Below, piece by piece: positions 51,589 to 62,092 of a stretch of 64,000 bases of DNA. Every line of letters begins with the position of its first letter. Within the stretch, counting starts at the first letter, position 1. Both the position numbers and the translations under genes were made by a program. This stretch comes from Phialocephala subalpina (lineage: Eukaryota > Ascomycota > Leotiomycetes > Helotiales > Mollisiaceae), in NCBI GenBank assembly GCA_900073065.1, contig FJOG01000076.1, positions 1,035-65,034 on the forward strand, given 5' to 3'. A model generated the notes under the pieces. It searched no databases. It was not told where the DNA came from and worked only from the letters and a program-made list of their open reading frames with translations.

Positions 51589-52520
51589 TTAAGACTGTTC
51601 CTCCCCTAAACATCGAGTGATCTCAACCCCGTCCTGTTACCTGCATAAGCTTTACTCTCACATAAAGTTTCAAACTCACCTTGACACCAGTCGGCTCAAA
51701 GCTGTCAATGAGCTCACTCCGGTAGATCAAATACGGATTCCCTTTCACTTCCGTGCTCAACTTCTCCACCATTCCATACTGCGCTGCTGACCTCCCTGGA
51801 AAGTTTTCCGTGTCCTGCGTGGCTGCTTGTGTCAACGCCATCCTTTTCTCCTGCACACTGCTTCGAACGTATTTCAAATATGGAGGGTTTCCAGGGCTGA
51901 TAACATTGTCAGCTGCCAATATGGCCCCCTTGCTGATCAAACCAAGGGACTCGCAAAGCTTCAAGTCGGTGGTGTATGCTGGCTTGTAGTGATCCAAGAA
52001 CATCATGTCAATATTCTTGATCTTTCCATCATCGCAAAGTTGTTGAATACCCTCATCACTCGGTCCAACGATGACCTCCACGATGTTGCTCAACCCCGTA
52101 AAGTCAATCAGAGCCATGATGTTCTTCGCGAACTTCGGACTCCTTTCCAATGAGAAGTATCTCTTCCCACCAGATGATCGAACAGCATCACCGAAGAGAA
52201 TCGTCGAGTACCCACAGTACCCTCCTAGCTCGAGCATGACATTTGGTCTCCTTTCCTTGATGATATCTGTCACGATCTTGCCTTTATCCTCCCCAACATT
52301 CATCAAGTACTTCTTGGTTCGCGCATATTCATCGATTCCTTTCAGTACAGCAGCTGGAGACCCACATAATTCTGGTTTACTTGTGATGAATTCGACCAGT
52401 TCTTCTTCTCGACCATCATCAAACTCCCACGTGTCAGTCTATTGCATGGAAGTTGAGGTGACGACTTACAAATGTTTCCTCTTGATTGGCGTAAGCCTTG
52501 GATTCGTCAAACAACGGCAT
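51589..52520 (-). CDS. Catechol-type O-methyltransferase (candidate MysB role)
   Basis: Three exons on the minus strand (52520-52470, 52423-51680, 51633-51589) give 279 residues. SAM-binding motifs are clear: LMNVGEDKGKIV, MLELGGYCGYSTILFGDA, YFSLERSP, then IDMMFLDHYKP with the metal-binding Asp, and AADNVISPGN. The last intron (GTGAGT...AACAG) restores the standard C-terminus DGVEITRCLG; without it the protein ends oddly. The first intron is uncertain: the 46-bp form is used, while an acceptor at TAG 15 bases earlier would keep TDTWEFDDGRE but leave only 31 bp. The gene is divergent from the sugar-phosphate cyclase gene 920 bp away, so a shared promoter is likely. In mycosporine synthesis the O-methyltransferase turns demethyl-4-deoxygadusol into 4-deoxygadusol; that role is inferred from the neighbour. 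Confidence 0.85.
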
Positions 52521-53443
52521 GCTGTAATGATTTCTCGGAGCTCTGTATTGCATCTGTGAGAGCTGAGATTTTGAATTGAATGCCGGCCTCTCGTGTTCGT
52601 ATTTCAATTGCAAAAGAATGAGCTAGTTCGAGGAAATCGCGCGAAGGGAGGAGGCCACAACCTTCCGATGGGAACTGCCAGAGACCGTTCTTTTGACCGA
52701 GGACGTTTGCGAGCACGCAATTGATCAATTCTTTAGGAGCTGGAAATCAAGGAATAGTAGCCGGGAATCAGTTTCTCCAAGTCCTGAGGTCATGATTCTA
52801 AAGATTTTACAGCTGCATCATCATTTTTAGCTTCACGCCGCTGCATGGTGTCAGCTAGCCGGAGACGCCTCCACGCTTGCTAGTGCATTAGTCTCGACCA
52901 CGATGTGGGGAAGAGGGGCCGTCTGCCCTAGTGCATTTTCGAAAATGCGCCAAGTGGGATGCGATCCTCCTTGACCCCAATTTTGAGCCGCATCCCCTCT
53001 GCAGCTGATCGCCATCTGAGATTCACTATTCTTCGTATATCTCCTTTCATTAGATGCCCCATACAACCGTCTCGCACGAAAGATATCGGGCTCAGATAGT
53101 TCAAGCCAGGTACAAGACCGTGTTGCCAAGGTTGGGATTCTTTCTCAAATCCCCTTTACCCGTCTGCTGGGAAGTCTGAGCCGTTCATTTGTCAATTGAG
53201 GACTCCAGACTAGCAAGCTCAGGTACCTTTGACTCACTAGTACCTTAGACACTATACCTCCGTCTAGGATCTAGGACGAGAGTAATCTAGTCAGGTCATG
53301 ATGTGAGCATTAACAAGTCGTCACTGAGTATTGATATAACTAGTTAAATCAACAGATCTCCTCTGCCCCCTTCCTGCTCGCAAGCTCCTCACATTCAACA
53401 CGATTTTCTATCCCTCTCTTGAATTTGAAATCACACTTCCAAC
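52521..53443. promoter_or_regulatory. Shared divergent promoter, OMT and cyclase
   Basis: 923 bp between the starts of the O-methyltransferase (minus) and the cyclase (plus). It holds a pyrimidine-rich leader before the cyclase start (CCCTCTCTTGAATTTG, then CAACATG). Open frames at 52507-52728 and 52851-53129 on the minus strand have no recognised domain. I see no convincing TATA box. Confidence 0.5.
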
Positions 53444-55012
53444 ATGTCGGGCCTCAAAGCCACAGTCTCCGAAACCAAGGCCTCTTCAGGTCACGTCGGC
53501 TTCCATGTCGAGGGTTACGAGAAGATTGAATATGACTTCACCTTCATTGACGGAGTCTTCGATCTCAACAACTCCAATCTTGCTAATTGCTATAAGAGAT
53601 GGAAGAGATGTCTTGCCGTAACCGACTTGAACATCTACAACATCTATGGCTCGAAGATGGAGAACTACTTTGAACATTATGGTCTGGAACTCAAGATTCA
53701 CAAGACCAAGATCGGAGAGAAGGCCAAGACCATGCCAACTCTCCTAAGCATTGTTGATGCAATGAACGAGTTTGGCATCTACTGCAAAGTTTGTACTCTG
53801 GCCAAGGCACTCCGCCACTTTTGAATTGATACTGAACATTTATAGGAACCAGTGTTGGTCGTCGGCGGTGGACTTGTCACTGATGTTGCTGGGTAAGTTT
53901 CTCCTGTGCGGCGAGCTCAAGACATTCTCGCTTCCGTTTACATGACAATTTTTCGATCTTCATTTGCTAACGATCTTTCCAGCTTTGCTTGTGCAGCATA
54001 TCGACGCAACACGAACTTCATTCGAGTACCCACCACTGTCATCGGCTTGATCGATGCTTCTGTCTCCATCAAAGTTGCTGTCAACTATGGTGAAATGAAG
54101 AACAGGCTAGGAGCTTACCATGCACCAATCCACACCTTCCTCGACTTTACCTTCCTTCGAACACTTCCAACTGCACAGATCCGAAACGGTTTCGCAGAGT
54201 TGATCAAGATCTCAACATGCTCTCACCTCGATACGTTCAACTTACTAGACAAGTACTGCGAGCAGCTCATTGAGAAGTCGTTCGGCCGTGCTGATGGGTC
54301 TTCAAAGGAGCTCATCGAGGCTGCCGATAAGATCAACAGGGAAGGCATCCATGAGATGTTGAAGCTCGAAACTCCCAACCTCCATGAGATTGGCCTCGAC
54401 CGTGTCATCGCTTACGGACACACCTGGTCTCCTCTCCACGAACTAGTCCCAAAGACTCCATTGCGTCACGGCCATGCCATCTCCATTGACATGGCATACT
54501 CTGCCACACTTGCCAATGATCGAAAGTTGATCACAGATGCCGAGCACCGACGCATTCTCAACCTTTTCTCCCGTGCTGGTTTGTCTATGGATCACCACCA
54601 GTTCAACGAAGAAATCCTGGCGAAGGCCACTTCAGCTATCCTTAAGACTCGTGATGGTCTGCTTCGTGCTGCTGTTCCCAATCCCATCGGCACTTGTACT
54701 TTCCTGAATGACGTCTCCGCCGAGGAGATGAACTCCGCTCTTCGAAGACACAAACAGCTGATGAAGGAGTATCCCCGTAATGAAGAGGGTCTTGAGGCAT
54801 ATGTTGATGCTTCAGACACTGGATATACTGAGAATACCAAGATGGAGGAGGAGAGGGTACTGGAGGCTGCTGCAAAGAAGGCTGGAAATCTAAATTGTGC
54901 AAATGGAATTGGCAAGATGGCTACTGGTCACGCGGCTCCAACCAACAATCCTTCTGATGGCTCGAGAGGACATGCGGTCAAGGGTATCGCCGCACCTGCT
55001 GATGGTCAATGA
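53444..55012 (+). CDS. Desmethyl-4-deoxygadusol synthase-like cyclase
   Basis: Three exons (53444-53788, 53846-53892, 53983-55012) give 473 residues. It belongs to the dehydroquinate-synthase superfamily of sugar-phosphate cyclases: the NAD-binding motif is VVGGGLVTDVAGFAC, followed by VPTTVIGLIDASVSIKVAVN, then KNRLGAYHAP, then ELIKISTC, and the metal-binding GHTWSPLHE and RHGHAISIDM. These variants (TDVAGFAC, and NLHEIGLDRVIAYGHTWSP) are those of 2-epi-5-epi-valiolone/desmethyl-4-deoxygadusol synthases and not of shikimate-pathway AroB. Such enzymes cyclise sedoheptulose 7-phosphate. With the adjacent O-methyltransferase, synthesis of the mycosporine core 4-deoxygadusol is the best reading. 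The first donor site is GTTTGT, weaker than usual but needed for the frame. The tail after residue about 420 is variable. Confidence 0.93.
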
Positions 55013-55354
55013 GATAGCTTCATGGAAATTTTGTATTAAAATATAATCGAAAATTTCATGTTAGGCATTGATAAACAAAGATTTGATTCACTGACTGCTA
55101 TGGATATGCAGCACCATATGTGGCCTTCAACTGTGGTGAGAAAATATCCGTTCTGTCAAATGTGAGCTTCGCCATGAAATTTGTCACACTTGGTTGAGGG
55201 TGAGTGTTGCCTCGCTCCCTTGAAATTAGTCTTGACTCAAGCCTTGGGAAAAGTTTTGTTCAAGTCAAAGTCCGATGCGCCTAGAACATTATACCTCTCG
55301 AAGTATGATCCAGTCAATAAATGCTTTGACTGCATTTCATTCACGAAGGTACTT
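55013..55354. other. Intergenic between convergent genes
   Basis: Separates the 3' ends of the cyclase gene and the NRPS-like gene. Nothing recognised. Confidence 0.5.
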
Positions 55355-58300
55355 CTATGACTCTTTGCGCATTTCCGCTTCCAGCCAACACCAAATCTTC
55401 TTCACGAGAGTCTTGTCAACAGGTGTAACTGAGCGCATGGCTTTTGAACTTCCCACTGCATTCCCAACCTCGAAGCGAACCTCCTCCTCCTCCTCCTTTT
55501 CGCTCTGTCCATGTCGACTCCCCCTCTTCCAAAGCCAGAGCAGGTTCTTGGCAGGGTGATCTTCGACTTTCTCGAGCTTTTCTAGCCACACGTCCGGATT
55601 GACAATATCAAACTTCCTCGGACCGATCTCCTGAATCCATGAAAGGAGGTCCATCCAAGATGTCTCGGTCAAATTGTTCACGACATGAAACACCGGACAA
55701 GACTCCCCTAAATTCTCTCGAAAGGTATCACTCAATAAAATATCGACGACAGCTTGAGCAGCAACGTCAAGTGGGAGCCAACTCAACTTGTCCTGTCTTC
55801 GAGGAAGACATCCCACGAGCTCCACAGTACTCAGCATCATCGGCCAAGCTTCACTCATATTCCACACCCCGTTATCCGCATCGCCAGTCAATTGTCCGAT
55901 ACGCAATACTTTGATTCGTCCTGCCATATCCTCTTGCTTTGAGGCCACCGAACATATTGCCTCAGCAACCCACTTGCTTTGTGAATAGCCCAAAGAATCT
56001 GCATCTGCTGGAGACGATGAAACTGTTTCCAGTATGGCAAGTGGATGATTTTTGCCAAGGACGCTGGCGGTGCTAGAGCAGAATGAAAGTTGTGCGGGGT
56101 ATTTGCAGGATCTCACCAAGTTGAGTAGGTGGTTGAGGCTGGTGAGGTTGTCATCGAAGGATCTGAGTGGAAGCGAGAAGTTGACATTCCATGCGGCCTC
56201 CAAAAGTCAGAGTTGTTTGTGGAGACGTGCGCGAACCAACGAATGCTTACATGAATGACATGCGTGAGCCTAGACTAGAGCATGCTCAGTACTTCATACG
56301 AGACACCCAGGTCTGATCGTTCCAACTGAGCAGGTATACATCGTATCTTATCGTCGGTCCTTGACAGTGGGTTCTTCCTCCGCTTAGTCAAGCTTTCAGA
56401 TACTCTTGACTTGGCACTCTTTTCATCAGGGGCTCGAACCAGACAGATGATGTCCGAGACTGAAGCATCATGGCGAATTGTGTCGAGGATATGAGCACCA
56501 AGAGCACCAGTCGTTCCTGTGAGTAGCTAGATCTGATTAGCATTCCGCCGATATATGAAATGGACCGCCTACCACCACTAATCGCGAATTCCGATCAACT
56601 TCTTCCAGCAAATCGCCATTCTCAACAATCTTAAATCTCTCAGACAGAAAGTATTGCTGCACGAGATCGAACATCTGTTCTTCGTCATTGTGTGACTCTT
56701 TCCCTTTTCCGTTTCTAGTATCCAAGATATATTGAGAAAGCCTAGAATATTAGCACACACGATTTCCCCAAATACATGCATGTGGGAAAGCAAACCTCTC
56801 TATACTACCACAATCATAGACGACGTTCCAAGGTAAGGGTTCCAGTTCTGGTAAGAGCCTCTGGTCAATAAGTTAATCGCTGATCCTCCATATTGTCCAT
56901 GACTTACTATTTGGAGAAGTGATCTGATTTGAGTGCAGTTCGCAGAATCAACGCCACTCTTGTAGAAGTCCGCATGGTCATCTAGCATGGGTTCCTCAAG
57001 CACAGCATTGACAATCTCTCGAACCAGAGACTTGATATCCTGATCACTCGAGATCCCCTTGCGATCAACTTCCTGTCCAAGCCTTGCATACACCTGCTCA
57101 ATCTCTCCAGAAAATCTCATCTCAGCAGCAGCGCGAAGTAGAGTTCCTTTGCTACTTCGTTCAAGAGCGGGCAGGCCAGGACCAAGGATCAGAAGCATAT
57201 TCCTGGACAATCTTGTGTGACTCTGGCCTTTGGAGTTCACTTCCGTCACCACTCCCCAAATCTCGTCCTCGAGAAAGGGTTGCCTCTTGGATGCAGTTGT
57301 CTTTGGAAAGATTAGGGCTCCCGGAACTTGCTTGCCAGATCCAAGACCAACACTTCTTTGATGCTAGGAGACCTGGAACTGATTTCTTCCCCAATGGGAG
57401 CAGGATCAAACTTCTTCCCCGTCAACAAAGTAATTTGACTATCGCTTCTGCTATGGTATCTCCACACGTTTGGACTTGTTGGATGCGGCTCGAAGAGATC
57501 GCTTGTGGCAAAGCTTCCATCCGATCGATTCCTCTTCGCTATGTGCGGCCATTCCGGGAGGACAACCAGCTCATGCAGCCCCAAGCCCCCGGATTGATCT
57601 GACTGCCTCTCGAAACGGATAAGTTCTTTGCTGGTGGGAGGAAGACGCAAGTATTGCCAGTCCTTGTCGCTTTCGTAGTTACGGTGAGAGGAGAGCAGCA
57701 ATCCACATTCTGCGCTCCCGAATCGAGAAGCCAAATTCACTCCTTTTGAAACTAGGTCATCTCCGAGTTTGGTAGGAAGAGCAGCACCACCAACTCCAAC
57801 AATATCCATTTCTTGCAGCATCTTCACTCCAGATGCATCCTCCGCGAGCATTTGCAGCACGTATGGGACGCTTGAGAAGTACTTCACAGGAGGAACCGAC
57901 ATTATTTTGCTGGCATGTTTGGATGAAGCTTCGAGACATGACAGGACGGTTTTGTTGGTAATAGGACATTTGTTTGCCGGGAACAGCCAAATCAAGGCAT
58001 TGCTCGTCCAGGCTCGGAAGCAATCAGCAACTCCCCCGTGATACAGCGGAGTCGTGGTGAACGTAGCAGCATCGGCACCATCGAGGGACGGTAGAACACC
58101 TACACCACCGCGATGGGTTTGGGAGATCGGCTTTGGTAGTCCAGATGAGGTTCCAGATGTATGATGAATGTACGCTATGTCTGCTTCGTCCGCCTTGAAG
58201 GTTGATAGGAAAGTTTTTGACTTTTCCACGAAAGCACGAGTAGCGAGTCCTTCAGCTTGCCAGGGAATCGGCGTGATAGTCAAATGTCCTGAGTGCAAGG

Positions 58301-58891
58301 CAGCAGATGAAGCAAGCTCTCTGTATGCTTCGTCGTAGACCAGAAAAACGGCGTCACATGATTGACACAAGTGAGAGATGGCTTCTGGTTGACATTGTGG
58401 GCTGTTCCTCCATCAGTTGAGTCCATAGTTCTGAACACACTATGGTTAATTGATTCTGCTTACGCAAGAAGCAAGACTGCAATACCAGCACGCATCAATC
58501 CCAGCCAAGTCAAGAGGAAGTCGAGTGAGCTTGCACAGAGGAGTGCCACACATTTTGTTGATCCATCTGTGTCTCTGCTCCTGATGGTTTGTGTGAGCTC
58601 CGAGGCAGCCGCGACTGAGCAATTGCGAAGGTCCTCGAAGGCTGATCGGGTTAGCAATTGATGTGTTTAAAGGTCACGTGAATACCTACTCAAGAGCTCG
58701 CAGCCCCATTCCTGGTCTCCATCCCGTGGGGCGGGAAACCCACAAGCCAAATTTTCCCCGTGGTCTACCGCTTGTTTATCGATGAGTTCATCGACGGTTC
58801 TAAACTTGGTAGGAGCAAGTTGAGCTGCTTGCCCAAGGGTGCATGTGAAGTAGTTCAAGGAATGTTGGTCGGATGTGCTGTTCCCAGACAT
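55355..58891 (-). pseudogene. NRPS-like A-T-R (carboxylate reductase) gene, apparently broken
   Basis: Seven minus-strand exons are inferred (58891-58690, 58641-58464, 58401-56908, 56860-56796, 56741-56573, 56526-56251, 56197-55355), for about 1,075 residues. The adenylation domain has HTSGTSSGLPK (207-217), RFGSAECGLLLSS and GKKFDPAPIGEEI. The thiolation domain has FYKSGVDSANC with Ser613 as pantetheine site. The reductase domain has TGTTGALGAH (706-715) and GYSQSK of the SDR type. Such enzymes activate a carboxylic acid, often an amino acid, and release it as aldehyde or alcohol. Two lesions are visible: a one-base frameshift near 57,331-57,340 (LVLDL must shift frame to reach GALIFPKTT), and an in-frame TAG at 56275-56277 (codon 787) just before LTHVIH. 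Sequencing error or a missed intron cannot be excluded. It lies tail-to-tail with the cyclase gene. Confidence 0.8.
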
Positions 58892-59217
58892 GTTAGGCCC
58901 TTTCCTGCAGAGGATCTTGTGATATGAGATGAGCTTTCCTGTAGCTTCAGAAGCTCAGATAATCCAAAAAATCGAGACGAAGCATTTATCGCGAGTTTAG
59001 TTGCTGAAATCGAAACGTCATGATTTAGATTCCTCTCGCTAGTCTATCCAAGAGGTCCACATGACTTCAGGAGGGACGAAGTAGGGAATGACACATAGTT
59101 TGAAACTGTTAAAAACCTAAAAACTTCGTGCAAAGTTGAATTCGAGCGGAATGAAATCAGAACTTTAAATGTTGAACCGAATTACTGAAAGTGGAGGACA
59201 GAACATCTCTCGTGTTC
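58892..59217. other. Intergenic region
   Basis: Promoter of the NRPS-like gene (minus) and 3' flank of the next minus-strand gene. Nothing recognised. Confidence 0.45.
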
Positions 59218-61553
59218 TCAATCTAGCGCAATGTCCCATGAACCTGGCATTGTTGGTGAACGCTCGCACATATTCCAAAAATCGCCTACAAACTCGTCTG
59301 ATGGCTCAGACCACCAAAGCTTCCAGTCAGATGGAAATTTGGATGGTTCGAATGCAATCAGGCGTAAAGCGCCATAGGATTGGTTGGCCGCCTTTGATGT
59401 CTTCGTGCAGCGTCCAGTCTTCCATTTAATCTGATATCGATGAAAGTCCTTGTGGAGGAGTCCAGAAATACACAATTGCCTCTCTTCTTTTCCGTACGCA
59501 AGAATATCGATTCCGGTCTCTTGCAAGTCCATGAGCCACACTTGAAGGAATTTGAACAATGCTTCAACCGCTTTAGATGAAGAGCCATCCCAAAGACCAA
59601 TCAAAGTACTGAAGCCTGTGAGCATAGGTGTGAGTCCCAGGTTAGATATCGAGTGGACATCGTTGTTCTTAAGATTCAGGTCACGCAGCAATGACCTCCA
59701 GCCATTTCTCGAAAAGAGTTCCTTCTCCAAGGGGTTTTGTGGAGACTCAAATCCTTCATCGAGATACTTGGTATGCTTTTCCCATTGCTGGACCTCATAA
59801 GCAAACCCTCCCAATCGTGATGCCGTACGATGCAATAGAGTGATGTTGTTAGCGTCCTTGAATTGCAAGGCAGTACCGATGGCAGTTTCTGCGAGTGCTG
59901 CTCGAACCAGTGCTGGTGCATTATGTTGTGTGTTTCTTGCGATATTTATTGCAAGTTGAACGTGCTCCTCGGTCGTATGCAAGTAACCATCGCACTGGGT
60001 AATCAACCAAACCAATACCTCTTTACGGCCATAGAAGAAACATCTGGTGTTGATATCGTTGTTAGAGGTGTCAAATATGTCCTCTTCTTCCCGTTGATAG
60101 AGTAACCTCACGATTTCGAATACTGCAGCTCCTTGGTAGAATGACATCCATCCACCATAGTACAAGACTTCTTTTAGGACCGACCTGCGAATGTTAGACC
60201 AACCCACAGGAAGGGAAAGTATCATACAGTACCCGAATCTGGTGTGATCTGTGCGTGCTCCACTTTGAAGAAGCCAACGGCACAAATCGACATGGCCATT
60301 TTTTGCAGCAATCTATTGCATCATAAGCAGGCATACCTAACAGTGTGCAATTGGAGATTGCTCTCATTCAACTCACAGACAATAGTGTATCGCCGTCCTC
60401 GGTTTGGTCAGACAGAGCGGCAGCTCTCTCCGTTATCATGTGCCGTAGCTTCGATAGCGATCCTTGCTTCGCATACAAGAATTGTTCTGACTTGCTAGAA
60501 ATGACATTGTATACTGCGAGCTGACAAGTCCATCCTAGGTCAGCCCTGTACCAGCGAAACTCCCAAGTTTTGTAGCTGGACCATATTGGAGCGTGATACC
60601 GAGCCACAATATGGGACTGCACGCCCCAATCTTTATGCTGGGTGAAAGCTTTGCGTTTTCGGTGTTGTTGCTTCGAGAGCTCGACAGATCCCAAGATAGG
60701 GACTTCAAGATGCCTTTCCAGTCTTGTGGTCCACATCAATAGCATAGAGGGATTTCTGAAGATGGTCTGGATGAAAAGGGTTGACAAGTGAGGTAATTTG
60801 GTGTCCATGACAGTGGTCGAAAAACATATAATCAGGAGGACCGTGAACAAATTTAGCTGGGTCGGCTCTTGAAGCGCAAAACAAAAGATGATCAGTATCA
60901 GAGACGAGACCGAAACTTCAGAGACTGTCAAAGACTTGTTATGTTGGGTTGGATGTGGAATTTTCGCATCTTTCTCGTCCGCAATCTTTCGTGCCGATTT
61001 GGCTTGTAAAGGCTCTGCTGGCAACATCGAGGAAATCGACTGAAGTTGCATTTGTAAAAGGGCTCTGTGGCCCGGGTCAGTTTCTGGCTAGCGTTGGCTT
61101 AGATTTCTGTAGCATTCACCTAGTGTAACTTTGGTGCGCAAGTGACAGGATATGAGTAGCTCTTTTCAACTTTGATCTGTACCGCTTGAGTTGATCCTGC
61201 TTGTAGACAACTTTTAGCGCTGCGCGGTGTTTGCGAAACGTGCTTTTAGTGGAGGATCGATAGTTCAGACTTTCCACCAAGTCGTGGAGCTCTCTCGCGC
61301 CTTCTCTGCAAATCACGAGACTGTGATGAAGAAGATTATTGTTGAAAGCTGTGTCAGGCAAGCGTCTGTGAGTATACTCCTGTTCGAGATCGCAGAGAAT
61401 GGAATTGATGAACTCCAGATCCCGGATGATTGAAGCTATCTCAACAGGAGCATCTTTTATCTCATCCCAGTAGCTTTTCAACTTTATGATACCCTGAGCG
61501 ACTTGGCTGGTGAGCTGGGCGATACCGGCGAGGATTCCAAGGGCTTCGGCCAT
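59218..61553 (-). CDS. PigL_N-type protein with ankyrin-like unit
   Basis: Four exons on the minus strand (61553-61120, 61064-60377, 60312-60233, 60184-59218) give 722 residues. The start at 61553 gives MAEALGILAGIAQLTSQVAQ, the typical opening of the helical N-terminal domain (PigL_N / fungal NLR-like N-domain, PF17111 type) of fungal STAND-like and regulatory proteins; an upstream in-frame Met would add about 74 unrelated residues. A hydrophobic segment lies at about residues 195-230 (VSSLILIIFCFAL). Splicing at 60377/60312 creates an ankyrin-like unit (DGDTLLSIAAKNGH, then LCRWLLQSGA, about residue 365-392). The C-terminal 320 residues resemble nothing I know. There is no NACHT or NB-ARC P-loop. 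A role in signalling or incompatibility is only a guess. Confidence 0.8.
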
Positions 61554-62092
61554 GACGGTGGAATGTTTTTGGACCCAGATTCTAGGTATTCCGTTTCTAG
61601 TCAGCGTGTTCGAAGTGGAAATATTGGGTGCGAGGCTCAAGATACGTGCCCAGGCACACCGCATGATCTGATTCGCACAGCCTTCCGCTACAAGTTCCGT
61701 GATCGCAGTCCGCCTACGAAGGTGCCTCGTCGACCTCAGCTGAAAATCAAAAACTTCAGAAGGCGCCACATCCATTACCAGAACTTCCGGAAGCTACTTA
61801 TTTGATCGGATGAGGCAGTGAGGCAGACAGGCGCAACGAGAATACAATCACGATTAAAATGAGTCACGTGAAAGATGGATTCTCCAATGTGGGCTTATAT
61901 CTACAATACGGGCAAGAGTCCATGCAATAATAGCCGTAGTTGGATAAAAGTAAAGGCAAGACGCGGGGTATCAAACGACTCGGACCAAATTCCACAGAAA
62001 ACAGGAGAGAACGACGGAAGGAAATGTAGCCGACCTCGTGCTCCCACGATGGTAAGGGGTATCATGAATTCACTACTCACTACATACCAAAA
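61554..62092. other. Intergenic region
   Basis: Holds the promoter of the PigL_N-type gene (minus) and the 3' flank of the Dbp6-like gene (minus). A GTCACGTGA palindrome sits near 61,863. No gene supported. Confidence 0.5.

Noticed and set aside
52507..53129. Minus-strand open frames upstream of the O-methyltransferase, possible N-terminal extension or extra gene
   Set aside because: Not in frame with the O-methyltransferase start and without recognisable features.
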